NCBI RefSeq assembly: GCF_042676085.1
Contig: NZ_JBHTKH010000011.1
Location: 1 to 64,000 of the forward strand
Length of the DNA stretch: 64,000 nt
Source of the DNA: Terrabacter terrigena
GTDB taxonomy: Bacteria; Actinomycetota; Actinomycetes; Actinomycetales; Dermatophilaceae
Direction of reading: 5' to 3'
Shown here: in pieces, positions 8,572-16,337 of the stretch
Layout of the letters: each line of letters starts with the position of its first letter
Position numbering within the stretch: position 1 is the first letter of the stretch
Position numbers and translations under genes: made by a program
Notes under the pieces: model-generated
Told to the model about the DNA's origin: nothing
Databases searched by the model: none
Seen by the model: only the letters and a program-made list of their open reading frames with translations

Positions 8572-9359
8572 GCACCACCCCGAACGTCCCTTACCGCCTG
8601 GAGTTCAGCGTCGAGGTCCCGGGCACCCCGGAGCAGGTCTGGCAAGCCATCGCCACCGCCAGGGGCATGAGCGCCTGGTTCGCGCCGACCGAGATGGACG
8701 AGCGCGAAGGCGGCGCCCTGCACTTCACGATGGGCCCGGAGATGGGCTCCGACGGCCAGGTCACCGCGTGGGAGCCGCCGCGCCGCCTCGTCTACGAGGA
8801 GGACTGGGCGGCGCTCATGGGCAAGGACCCCGATGCGCTGAGCCCGCTGACGTCCGAGTTCGTCGTCGAGGCACAGTCCGGCGGAACCTGCATCGTGCGC
8901 GTCACCAGCAGCGGGTTCGGGACCGGCGCCGCCTGGGAGTCGGAGTTCTGGGACACGATGGCCCCGGGCTGGATGCCCTTCTTCGACAACCTGCGCCTCT
9001 ACCTCTCGTACTTCCCCGGCCAGGAGGCCACCTACCTGGAGGCCTCCGCCTCCCACTCCGGCGACGCGGAGACCCTCTGGTCAACCCTGCACGACGAGCT
9101 CGGGCTCGGCGACGAGGGCGCCACGGTCGACGTGCGCGGCGCCAACGGAACGGTCGAGCGCGTCGGTGTGCGGCAGACGCTGCTCCGCCTCACCGCACCG
9201 GTTCCCGGGATGTTGAGCGTCTTCGCGTGGGACGAGGGCGGCGGCACGGCGACGGCGGGCGTACGCGCGTACCTCTTCTCCGCAGAAGCCGCGGACTACG
9301 TTCGGCGCGAAGAGCCGGCCTGGCAGTCCTGGCTGCAGGGAATCTCCGTCCCTGCCTGA
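8568..9359 (+). CDS. SRPBCC (AHSA1/CalC-like) domain protein
   Basis: 263 residues. The first 145 form an AHSA1-type SRPBCC domain: YRLEFSVEVPGTPEQVWQAIATARGMSAWFAPTEM, then GPEMGSDGQVTAWEPPRRLVYEEDW and a C-terminal helix (WDTMAPGWMPFFDNLRLYLSY). The remaining residues form a second, weaker strand-rich unit that may be another SRPBCC-like fold. These domains bind hydrophobic ligands; no catalytic residues can be assigned. It starts inside the stop of the ArsR-type regulator, so the two form an operon. A strong terminator follows 36 bases after its stop. Confidence 0.85.
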   Translation: MSTTPNVPYRLEFSVEVPGTPEQVWQAIATARGMSAWFAPTEMDEREGGALHFTMGPEMGSDGQVTAWEPPRRLVYEEDWAALMGKDPDALSPLTSEFVVEAQSGGTCIVRVTSSGFGTGAAWESEFWDTMAPGWMPFFDNLRLYLSYFPGQEATYLEASASHSGDAETLWSTLHDELGLGDEGATVDVRGANGTVERVGVRQTLLRLTAPVPGMLSVFAWDEGGGTATAGVRAYLFSAEAADYVRREEPAWQSWLQGISVPA

Positions 9360-9395
9360 TCTTCTTGCGTGCCGACGCACGACCCGACGGCAGCA

Positions 9396-9431
9396 AACAG
9401 CCCCGCTTGCCGTCGGGAAAGCGGGGCTGTT
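9396..9431. terminator. 13-bp perfect hairpin terminator
   Basis: Arms AACAGCCCCGCTT (9396-9408) and AAGCGGGGCTGTT (9419-9431) pair perfectly around a 10-base loop, just after the SRPBCC gene. The run after the stem (TCGTTGTG) is only mildly T-rich. It lies between convergent genes and may act both ways. Confidence 0.75.
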
Positions 9432-9604
9432 CGTTGTGCCCACCCAGGGGTGGACTCGGATTCGGCAGTCCCTCCACGAACCAGCCAGCTTCCGTTGTGG
9501 CGACGGTCTTGTCAGTTCGTCGTCATCAGGTAAGACGATCGAGGGTCGCGATCATGACGCCCTTTTTGCAGAGATTGTCGAATCCGCTGGGAAGGCGCGC
9601 CCGC

Positions 9605-10717
9605 CTACTGGCCGGCGGCCCAGTCGCCGTAGAAGAGCGCGAGGCCCGCCGTGGCACAGAGGCCGGCGATGATCCAGAACCGGGCCACGATGGTGACCTC
9701 CGACCACCCGACCATCTCGAAGTGATGGTGCAGGGGCGCGATCCGGAACACGCGTCTGCCGGTGAGCCTGAAGCTGACGACCTGGATGATGACCGATGCG
9801 GTGACGATGACGAAGAGACCGCCCAGGACGACCAGGAGCAGCTGCGTGTGGGTGAGGATGGCCATCCCGGCCAGGGCGGCGCCCAGCGACAGGGAGCCGG
9901 TGTCGCCCATGATGATCTCGGCCGGCGAGGCGTTCCACCACAGGAAGCCGAAGCAGGCGCCGGCGATCGCGCACGAGATGACGGCGAGGTCGAGCGCGTC
10001 GCCCACCTCGTAGCAGGTGGGACCCGGCGCGACGGCACAGCCCTGCGTGTACTGCCAGAGGGAGATCAGGGTGTAGGCGCCGAAGACCATCACCGAGGCC
10101 CCGGGGGCCAGGCCGTCCAGGCCGTCGGTGATGTTCACCCCGTTGGAGGCTCCTGCGATGAGCACGCTCGCCCACGCGATGAACAGGACCACGGCGACGA
10201 CCGGTCCGGCGAAGGCGAGGTCGACGCCGGTGTCCCTGACGAACGAGATCGCCGTCGATGCGGGGGACTGTCCGTTCGCGTCGGTCAGCAGCAGGGCGGC
10301 CAGGGCGAAGGCGATGGTGACCAGCGTCTGGCCGATGAGCTTCTGCCGCCCCGTGAGGCCGAGGCTGCGCTCCTTGCGGATCTTGGTGTGGTCGTCGAGG
10401 AACCCGACGAACCCGAGCCCGGTCAGCGGGAACAGCACGAGCAGGGCGCTGAGCGAGATCCCGTTGTGGATGACCTTGAGCATCCCCGTGCTGGTGAGGA
10501 GCACCAGGAGCGCGTGCGAGCCGAAGTAGCCGACGAACACCGACCCGATGATCACCGCGCCACCCATGGTGGGCTTGCCCCGCTTGACGTGGTGGTGGGT
10601 CAGGTCGTCGTGGATGAACTGGCCGTAGCGTCGCCGGACCAGGAAGGCGATGAACGGTTTGGTGCACAGCAGCGCCACCGCCATCGAGATGCCGCCGGCG
10701 AGCATGACGTTGATCAT
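9605..10717 (-). CDS. mraY: phospho-N-acetylmuramoyl-pentapeptide transferase, stand-alone copy
   Basis: A 370-residue ten-pass membrane enzyme that transfers phospho-MurNAc-pentapeptide from UDP to undecaprenyl phosphate, making lipid I. All hallmark motifs are intact: HHHVKRGKPTMGG near the N-terminus, FLDDHTKI (Asp-Asp pair), GVNITDGLDGLA, NASPAEIIMGDTGSLSLG and the histidine-rich RIAPLHHHFEMVGW. The ATG at 10717 has GAAGGG 6-7 bases upstream. A TAGGGT -10 candidate lies about 100 bases upstream at 10814-10819. No murE, murF, murD or ftsW flanks it, which is unusual for mraY and suggests a paralogue (see findings). Confidence 0.9.
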   Translation of the reverse strand: MINVMLAGGISMAVALLCTKPFIAFLVRRRYGQFIHDDLTHHHVKRGKPTMGGAVIIGSVFVGYFGSHALLVLLTSTGMLKVIHNGISLSALLVLFPLTGLGFVGFLDDHTKIRKERSLGLTGRQKLIGQTLVTIAFALAALLLTDANGQSPASTAISFVRDTGVDLAFAGPVVAVVLFIAWASVLIAGASNGVNITDGLDGLAPGASVMVFGAYTLISLWQYTQGCAVAPGPTCYEVGDALDLAVISCAIAGACFGFLWWNASPAEIIMGDTGSLSLGAALAGMAILTHTQLLLVVLGGLFVIVTASVIIQVVSFRLTGRRVFRIAPLHHHFEMVGWSEVTIVARFWIIAGLCATAGLALFYGDWAAGQ

Positions 10718-10896
10718 CGGAGCCCTTCGCTGTCCTTCATCCTCGGTCCGTGTCTGCGGTGCCACCCAGCGGGCCGGCGTCCGGGCCCCGCGGCCACCGT
10801 CGAGTCGCCGCCCACCCTAGGACAGAGCCGCTCGTGGGCGGTCGCCCAACAGGGCGTCGTGCCAGCGCCCCACCACGCCAGGGGAGGCCCTTGGGT

Positions 10897-11943
10897 TCAC
10901 GACGCGGCTTGTACCCGAACGACGGTCATGCCTGTCCCACCGGGCCGGTCCATGGCGGCGAGGGCCGCGCCGGCGTCCTCGAGTCCGATGACCTGACCCA
11001 CGAGGTCCGCCGGACGCAGGGCACCCGCCTCGATCAGGGCCAGCATCGCCGGGTAGTCGCGGGCGGGCATGCCGTGCGAGCCGTAGATCTCCAGCTCCTG
11101 GGCGATCACGAGGTCCATCGGGAGCGGGGGCGTCGACGACGGGCCGAGCAGGAGGCCCGCCTGCACGTGCCGCCCGCGACGACGGAGGCTGCGCACCGAG
11201 GCCACCGCCGAGTCCGGCGAGCCGAACGCGTCGACGGAGACGTGCGCTCCGCCACCCGTGACCTCCCGGACCGCCGCAGCCACGTCGGCCACCCCGCAGG
11301 CGTCGACGCCCGCCGAGGCGCCCAGTGCCGAGGCCCGTTCCAGCGCAGCCTGACTCACGTCGACAACAACCACCCGGGCACCGAGCGCCACCCCGATCAT
11401 CACGGCGGACAGTCCGACACCGCCACACCCGTGCACCGCCAGCCACTCACCGGCGCCCAGCCGCCCGTGCGTCGTCACCGCCCGGAAGGCCGTCGCGAAC
11501 CGGCACCCCAGCGACGCCGCCGTCACGAAGTCGACCGAGTCCGGCAGCCGCACGAGGTTCGTGTCAGCGCCGTGGATCGCCACCAGCTCGGCGAACGACC
11601 CGGGTCCCGTGAAGCCCGGCTGCGTCTGGTCGGGGCACACCTGGGCCTCGCCGGCCTCGCACCACGAGCAGCGCCCGCACCCGCACACGAAGGGCACCGT
11701 CACCCGGTCACCGACAGCCCAGTCCCGCACGCCCGCACCGACCGAGGCCACGACACCGGCGAGCTCGTGACCCGGCACGTGAGGCAACGAGACGGGGTCG
11801 TGGCCCTTCCACGCGTGCCAGTCCGAACGGCATACGCCCGTGGCCCGCACCGCGATGAGGACCCCACCGTCCGAGCACTCAGGCGTGGGCACGTCGGCGA
11901 GCGCCGGCACACGGCCGTACTCGTCGTAGACGACCGCCCTCAC
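10897..11943 (-). CDS. zinc-dependent alcohol dehydrogenase (MDR family)
   Basis: 348 residues. Catalytic zinc ligands are visible as Cys in GVCRSDWHAWKG and His-Glu in VPGHELAGVV. The structural zinc site is CGCGRCSWCEAGEAQVC (four cysteines). The Rossmann motif is AVHGCGGVGLSAVMIG. This is a full-length medium-chain dehydrogenase oxidising an alcohol or polyol with NAD(P); the substrate cannot be read from the sequence. The GTG at 11943 overlaps the TGA of the upstream epimerase gene (GTGA), so the two are coupled and probably act on the same sugar-like compound. Confidence 0.85.
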   Translation of the reverse strand: MRAVVYDEYGRVPALADVPTPECSDGGVLIAVRATGVCRSDWHAWKGHDPVSLPHVPGHELAGVVASVGAGVRDWAVGDRVTVPFVCGCGRCSWCEAGEAQVCPDQTQPGFTGPGSFAELVAIHGADTNLVRLPDSVDFVTAASLGCRFATAFRAVTTHGRLGAGEWLAVHGCGGVGLSAVMIGVALGARVVVVDVSQAALERASALGASAGVDACGVADVAAAVREVTGGGAHVSVDAFGSPDSAVASVRSLRRRGRHVQAGLLLGPSSTPPLPMDLVIAQELEIYGSHGMPARDYPAMLALIEAGALRPADLVGQVIGLEDAGAALAAMDRPGGTGMTVVRVQAAS

Positions 11944-12836
11944 GCGCGCGGGTCCGTCACGACGTCGCGCCACGAGTGCTGCGGCGAGTAGCCGAGGAGG
12001 TCGCGCGCCTTGTCGATGGAGTAGAAGGTCTCGTTGCGTCCCATCCGCCGACGCACCTCCACCCCGTCGTAGAAGCGCTCGCGCACCTCGTCGGTCGTCG
12101 CCGCGACGGACATGTCGGCGTTGGCGACGTTGAAGACCTCGTAGCCCAGGCCGTCCACCTCGAGACAGCGCTGCACCATCTGGCCCAGGTCGCGGGTGTC
12201 GATGTACGCGAAGAGGTTTCGTCGCCGAAGCGCCGGGTCGGTGAGGAACGGCGGGAACATCTCGCCGTACTCGTCCGGCTCGATGACGTTGTTGATGCGC
12301 AGCCCGTAGATGTCGGCGCCGGTGCGGGCCTGGAACGACCGCGCCGTCACCTCGTTCGCGACCTTCGACATCGCGTAGGAGTCCTCCGGCACGGTCGGGT
12401 GCTCCTCGTCGACGGGCACGTACGCCGGTCGCCGCTCACCCTGCGCGAAGCACACGCCGTAGGTCGTCTCGGACGAGGCGAAGACCACCTTCCGGATGCC
12501 GAGCCGGGTCGCGGCCTCGAGCACGTTGTACGTGCTGAGCACGTTGGCGGCGTACGTCTTCGCGTCCGACGTGAGCAGGATCCGCGGCACCGCGGCGAAG
12601 TGCACGACGGCGTCGTATGCCGGCTTGGCCGCAAGCTCCAGCTCGTCGAAGCGCGCCAGCCCCGCGAGCGCGGAGTACGTCTCGCCGATGTCGGTGAGGT
12701 CGACCGTCAGGTCGTCGACGGCCGGGTGCCCCAGCGGGACGAGGTCGGCGTTGGTGACCTGGTGGCCCTGCTCGGCGAGGAACGGCGCGACGTGCCTGCC
12801 GGCCTTGCCGCTGCCGCCCGTGAAGAAGATGCGCAT
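11940..12836 (-). CDS. NAD-dependent epimerase/dehydratase (extended SDR)
   Basis: 298 residues. The N-terminal nucleotide site is TGGSGKAGRHV (GxxGxxG). The catalytic Tyr-x3-Lys sits in EDSYAMSKVANE, with the serine in VFASSETTYG. VVHFAAVPR and YAANVLSTYNVLEAA are typical of extended SDR epimerases acting on sugars. The sequence PAYVPVDEEHPTVPEDSYAMSK resembles uronate dehydrogenase or UDP-glucose epimerase-like groups. The ATG at 12836 precedes MRIFFTGG. It is first in a two-gene operon with the coupled alcohol dehydrogenase. Confidence 0.85.
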   Translation of the reverse strand: MRIFFTGGSGKAGRHVAPFLAEQGHQVTNADLVPLGHPAVDDLTVDLTDIGETYSALAGLARFDELELAAKPAYDAVVHFAAVPRILLTSDAKTYAANVLSTYNVLEAATRLGIRKVVFASSETTYGVCFAQGERRPAYVPVDEEHPTVPEDSYAMSKVANEVTARSFQARTGADIYGLRINNVIEPDEYGEMFPPFLTDPALRRRNLFAYIDTRDLGQMVQRCLEVDGLGYEVFNVANADMSVAATTDEVRERFYDGVEVRRRMGRNETFYSIDKARDLLGYSPQHSWRDVVTDPRA

Positions 12837-12960
12837 GACCCGATCCAACCACCGACCCGTCACGGCGCCCGATCGTCCGCGTCCGGCGGCATGCTGGGTG
12901 GGGACGCGCGAACTGGTGAGACCCGCGACGGCGCGTCGCGGGCGGACGGAGGAGGAACGG

Positions 12961-13524
12961 TTGTCCGACTACGAGGTCCGGGCGCTGGCGCCGGACACCT
13001 GGGACGCCTACGCGGCGATGATGGAGCGGCACAACGGCGTCTTCGGCGGCTGCTGGTGCACGTGGTTCCACACCATGAGCGGTGAGAAGGAGTTCACCTA
13101 CGACGGCAACCGGGACCTCAAGCAGCGCCTCGTCGAGCAGGACCGGGCCCACGCCGCGCTCGTCTTCGACGGTGACGAGGCGGTCGCGTGGGCCCAGTTC
13201 GGCTCGCCCGCCGAGCTGCCGAACATCCGGCACCGCAAGCAGTACGAGCAGGAGCTCGACCTGCTGCCCGACTACCGGGTGACGTGCATCTTCGTCGACA
13301 AGCGCCACCGCCGGAAGCACCTGTCGGACATCGCCCTGCAGGGCGTGATCGACCTCGTCGCGGCAGCCGGCGGCGGCACCGTCGAGGGCTACCCGCACGA
13401 CAAGGGCGGCAAGCGCGAGGCCGTCCTCTACAACGGCACCCGCACCCTCTTCGAGCGGGCCGGCTTCGAGCACGTCCGCACCAAGGGGCCGTTCAACTGC
13501 GTCATGCGACGGACCGTCCCGTGA
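12961..13524 (+). CDS. GNAT family N-acetyltransferase
   Basis: 187 residues. The start is a TTG at 12961, chosen because GGAGGAGG lies 5-6 bases upstream and the protein pattern begins there (SDYEVRALAPDTWDAYAAM). The acetyl-CoA region appears as VTCIFVDKRHRRKHLSDIAL, a GNAT motif A variant with the Arg/Lys-rich pyrophosphate loop, followed by a C-terminal strand and YNGTRTLFERAGFEHV. The N-terminal CWCTWF motif recurs in a subgroup of actinobacterial GNATs. Substrate unknown. Divergent from the epimerase operon. Confidence 0.8.
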   Translation: MSDYEVRALAPDTWDAYAAMMERHNGVFGGCWCTWFHTMSGEKEFTYDGNRDLKQRLVEQDRAHAALVFDGDEAVAWAQFGSPAELPNIRHRKQYEQELDLLPDYRVTCIFVDKRHRRKHLSDIALQGVIDLVAAAGGGTVEGYPHDKGGKREAVLYNGTRTLFERAGFEHVRTKGPFNCVMRRTVP

Positions 13525-13584
13525 CCGCCGCCCGAGTCCTCGAGCAGGTCGGCTTCCCGCACCTCGGTGCCTCGGGCTCGGGTT

Positions 13585-13947
13585 TCAGGCGAGCCCGCCG
13601 AACGGTCGGACCTCGACCTTGCCCCGGCACGCCTTGGACCCCTCGGCCGCGAGCCGCAGCGCCACGTCGCGGTCGGGTACGTCGATGACCCAGAAGCCTC
13701 CGATGACCTCCTTGCTCTCCAGGTAGGGGCCGTCGGTCACGACGGGCTTCTCACCCTGGCCGTCGACCACCGCAGCCTGCGCCACCGGTTCGAGGCCGCC
13801 GGCGAAGACCCAGAAACCGTCGGCGCGCAGCTTGTCGTTGAAGGCGCCCGTGTCGGCGAACGCCTGCTCCATGTCGTCCTTCGAGTCGTAGTTGCCGAAC
13901 TCGTTCATCTCGGCCGGGCCGTGCACGGCGAGCAGGTAGTGCGTCAT
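13585..13947 (-). CDS. YciI / DGPF-domain protein
   Basis: 120 residues. The YciI fold is clear from MTHYLLAVHGPAE, VVTDGPYLESKEVIGGFWVIDV (the DGPF-type loop, here TDGPY) and a ferredoxin-like strand order. Family members are small dimeric proteins of uncertain function, often near ECF sigma factors. The ribosome site is AGAGGAG, 8 bases before the ATG. A second family member lies at 29318. No sigma factor is adjacent to this copy. Confidence 0.85.
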   Translation of the reverse strand: MTHYLLAVHGPAEMNEFGNYDSKDDMEQAFADTGAFNDKLRADGFWVFAGGLEPVAQAAVVDGQGEKPVVTDGPYLESKEVIGGFWVIDVPDRDVALRLAAEGSKACRGKVEVRPFGGLA

Positions 13948-14071
13948 CCCAGTTCTCCTCTGTCTCGGGCGGTTCGGTCGACCGCCTCACCCTGACGTCG
14001 AACGGCCGCGGGCCGCTACGACAGCCCACCACGTTTTTCTCCGACGTGGCGCGTCGGGAGGCCGGACCCCC

Positions 14072-14536
14072 TCAGACGTTCGGCTCGAAGGAGGCGGCCA
14101 GCGCGACGAGCACCGCCGTGCGCTCACGGCGCGCGATCAGCCGCAGCACGGGTGTCGCGAGCCGGTAGATGCGGTGCGTGCGCAGCGACACGTGGTGGCG
14201 CACGACCGTCGCCCCGTCGCCGGCGGCCTCCAGCGTGTACGCCGGCCAGCCCTCCATGTTGAGCCGTCCCGATCTCGAGCGGTCCCACCAGTGGTAGGTC
14301 AGTGCCTTGGGCGCCTCGAGCTCGGAGATCTCGCCGGGGGTCGGGCCGAACAGCGTCTTGTCGACATAGGTCGTCCCGATCGCCGGCGCACCCGCGGACG
14401 TCTGCTCGGAGTGCCGGCGGATGCTGCCCTTAGGCGGCATCCAGACGTTGTAGCCCTCGATGTCCACCAGCCGCGCGAACACCTCGGCAGGTGGCGCGTT
14501 GACGCGTCGCTCGAGCTCGAAGTCGACGGCGCCCAT
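14072..14536 (-). CDS. SRPBCC family protein
   Basis: 154 residues forming one START-like SRPBCC domain: DFELERRVNAPPAEVFARLVDIEGYNVWMPP at the N-terminus, GTTYVDKTLFGPTPGEISELEAPKALTYHWW in the strand region, and a basic C-terminal helix (ATPVLRLIARRERTAVLVAL) that could lie on a membrane. Ligand unknown. GAGGATGTGAGG precedes the ATG. Monocistronic between the YciI gene and the divergent VOC gene. Confidence 0.75.
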   Translation of the reverse strand: MGAVDFELERRVNAPPAEVFARLVDIEGYNVWMPPKGSIRRHSEQTSAGAPAIGTTYVDKTLFGPTPGEISELEAPKALTYHWWDRSRSGRLNMEGWPAYTLEAAGDGATVVRHHVSLRTHRIYRLATPVLRLIARRERTAVLVALAASFEPNV

Positions 14537-14675
14537 GGCCTCACATCCTCAGATGACCGTGCGATGGCGGTGCGGCGGATGTTCCCAAGGGTAGGGCCAC
14601 GCGACCGGATGCTCCTGAACCGACGATGCCGAGACGCTCCCGTCCTCGAGGACGCCGAACGTCCGGGTGAGCCCC

Positions 14676-14681
14676 TACGGT
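14676..14681 (+). promoter_or_regulatory. -10 element (TACGGT) of a probable leaderless promoter
   Basis: TACGGT ends 6 bases before the ATG at 14688, with no Shine-Dalgarno in between. Confidence 0.5.
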
Positions 14682-14687
14682 CGGTCC

Positions 14688-15047
14688 ATGGCCATCGCCC
14701 GATACCCCAGTTTCGTCATCGACTGCCCCGACGCCGGGGCACTCGCCACCTTCTACGGCACCATGCTCGACTGGACGGTCAAGGCGTCCGACGACTGGGC
14801 CGAGATCCGCGACAGCGAGACCGGCAGCTGCATCTGCTTCCAGCAGGTCGGGGACTTCACGCCGCCGCAGTGGCCCGGCCAGCAGGTGCCGCAGCAGATG
14901 CACGTCGACGTCATGGTCGACGACCTCGACGCCGGTGAGGAGGCCGTCGTGGCGCTCGGTGCGACGAAGCACGAGCACCAGCCCGGCGAGTCGTTCCGCG
15001 TCTTCCTCGACCCGGCCGGCCACCCCTTCTGCCTCTGCGTCGACTGA
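14688..15047 (+). CDS. VOC (glyoxalase/bleomycin-resistance-like) protein
   Basis: 119 residues with two beta-alpha-beta-beta-beta units of the vicinal oxygen chelate fold: PSFVIDCPDAGALATFYGTMLDWTV in unit one, and MHVDVMVDDLDAGEEAVVALGATKH and FRVFLDPAGHPFCLCVD in unit two. The end pattern DPAGHPFCL is typical of the PhnB/glyoxalase-like subgroup. Such proteins may be metal enzymes or antibiotic-binding; neither can be settled here. The start is set by the leaderless promoter; a longer frame to 14667 lacks support. Confidence 0.85.
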   Translation: MAIARYPSFVIDCPDAGALATFYGTMLDWTVKASDDWAEIRDSETGSCICFQQVGDFTPPQWPGQQVPQQMHVDVMVDDLDAGEEAVVALGATKHEHQPGESFRVFLDPAGHPFCLCVD

Positions 15048-15091
15048 GCGCCCGTCTCAGGCCAACCCCTTTCGATCGAGGCTGGGCGGTC

Positions 15092-16267
15092 TCAGCTGAT
15101 GAGGTGCTCGAGCGCGAGCTGGTTGAGGCGCACGAAGCCGTAGTCGCGCTCGGCCGCCTTCTCCGGGTCGAAGCCGTCGTCGGTGGCGAGCAGGTCCTCG
15201 ACCGACTCGCCGGCACCCAAGGTCGGTTCGGCGAGGTCGAGCACGCCGGCATACGCCCACGCCTCCGCCGTACGCGGGTCGGCGCGGAACGCAGCCGCCT
15301 TGTCGGCGAGCGCGAGGTAGGTCTTCATGCACGCGAGCGCCGACTCCCAGACGCCGTCGAGGTGCTCGGTGCGCGACGGCTTGTAGTCGAAGTGCTTGGG
15401 GCCGGTGTAGCGCGGGCCGTCGGGCACCGCCGGGAATCCGTTCTCGAGGAGGTCGACGGTGAAGAACGCCGACATGAGGTCGCCGTGGCCGAAGACGAGG
15501 TCCTGGTCGTACTTCATGCCTCGCTGGCCGTTGAGGTCGATGTGGAAGAGCTTGTCGCTCCACAGCGCCTGGCCGAGGGCGTGGGTGTAGTTGAGGCCGG
15601 CCATCTGCTCGTGCCCGGTCTCGGGGTTGAGGCCCACGATGTCGCCGTGGTCGAGCTCGGCGATGAGCGCGAGCGCGTGGCCGACGGTCGGCAGGAAGAT
15701 GTCGCCGCGTGGCTCGTTCGGCTTGGGCTCCAGGCCGATTCGCAGGTCGTAGCGCTGCGACTTGATGTAGCCGGCGACGGTGTCGAGGCCCTCCTTGTAA
15801 CGGTCGAACGCGGCGTGGAGGTCCTTCGAGCCGTCGTACTCCGCACCCTCGCGCCCACCCCACATGACGAAGGTCGTCGCGCCCATCTCGGCGGCCAGGT
15901 CGACCGCTCGCAGGACCTTGCGCAGCCCGAACCGGCGCACCCCGCGGTCGTTGGCCGTGAGGCCGCCGTCCTTGAAGACCGGGTGGCTGAAGGTGTTCGT
16001 CGTGACCATCTCGATGGTGAGGCCGGCGCGGTCGGCAGCGGACTTGAGCTGGCCGCACCGCGCGGACTTCTCGGCCTCGGAGGCGCCGAACGCGAAGACG
16101 TCGTTGTCGTGGAACGTGATGCCCCACGCGCCCAGCTCGGCGAGCCTGCCGGCGTACTCCCACGGGTCGAGCGCCGGGCGGCTCGGGCCGCCGAACGGGT
16201 CGGCCCCGGTCCAACCGACCGTCCACAGGCCGAAGGAGAACCGGTCGTCCGGTGTGGGCTGGCGCAT
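15092..16267 (-). CDS. xylA: xylose isomerase
   Basis: A 391-residue enzyme converting D-xylose to D-xylulose (and glucose to fructose). The catalytic His lies in GITFHDND, a metal-binding Glu-Lys pair in IGLEPKPNEPRGD, and further ligands in LNPETGHEQMAGL and FHIDLNGQRGMKYDQD. Length and motifs match the short class I isomerases of Streptomyces and Arthrobacter. The ATG follows GAGGAG by 8 bases. It is transcribed away from a ROK repressor across a 70-base region with overlapping promoters. No xylB or xylose transporter lies beside it. Confidence 0.97.
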   Translation of the reverse strand: MRQPTPDDRFSFGLWTVGWTGADPFGGPSRPALDPWEYAGRLAELGAWGITFHDNDVFAFGASEAEKSARCGQLKSAADRAGLTIEMVTTNTFSHPVFKDGGLTANDRGVRRFGLRKVLRAVDLAAEMGATTFVMWGGREGAEYDGSKDLHAAFDRYKEGLDTVAGYIKSQRYDLRIGLEPKPNEPRGDIFLPTVGHALALIAELDHGDIVGLNPETGHEQMAGLNYTHALGQALWSDKLFHIDLNGQRGMKYDQDLVFGHGDLMSAFFTVDLLENGFPAVPDGPRYTGPKHFDYKPSRTEHLDGVWESALACMKTYLALADKAAAFRADPRTAEAWAYAGVLDLAEPTLGAGESVEDLLATDDGFDPEKAAERDYGFVRLNQLALEHLIS

Positions 16268-16293
16268 CGTCGCGACTCCTCGTGCACGGGTTT

Positions 16294-16334
16294 GTTGTTC
16301 CGTGCAACTTATCGACTCGAGCCGCTAGGGTCAA
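16294..16334. promoter_or_regulatory. overlapping divergent xylA / ROK promoters with inverted repeat
   Basis: On the minus strand, TTGACC (16334-16329) and TAAGTT (16311-16306) are separated by 17 bases and drive xylA. On the plus strand, TAGGGT (16326-16331) ends 6 bases before the ROK GTG. The xylA -35 and ROK -10 overlap. An inverted repeat GTTG-N7-CAAC (16294-16308) covers the xylA -10/start and is the likely ROK operator. Confidence 0.55.
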
Positions 16335-16337
16335 GGA

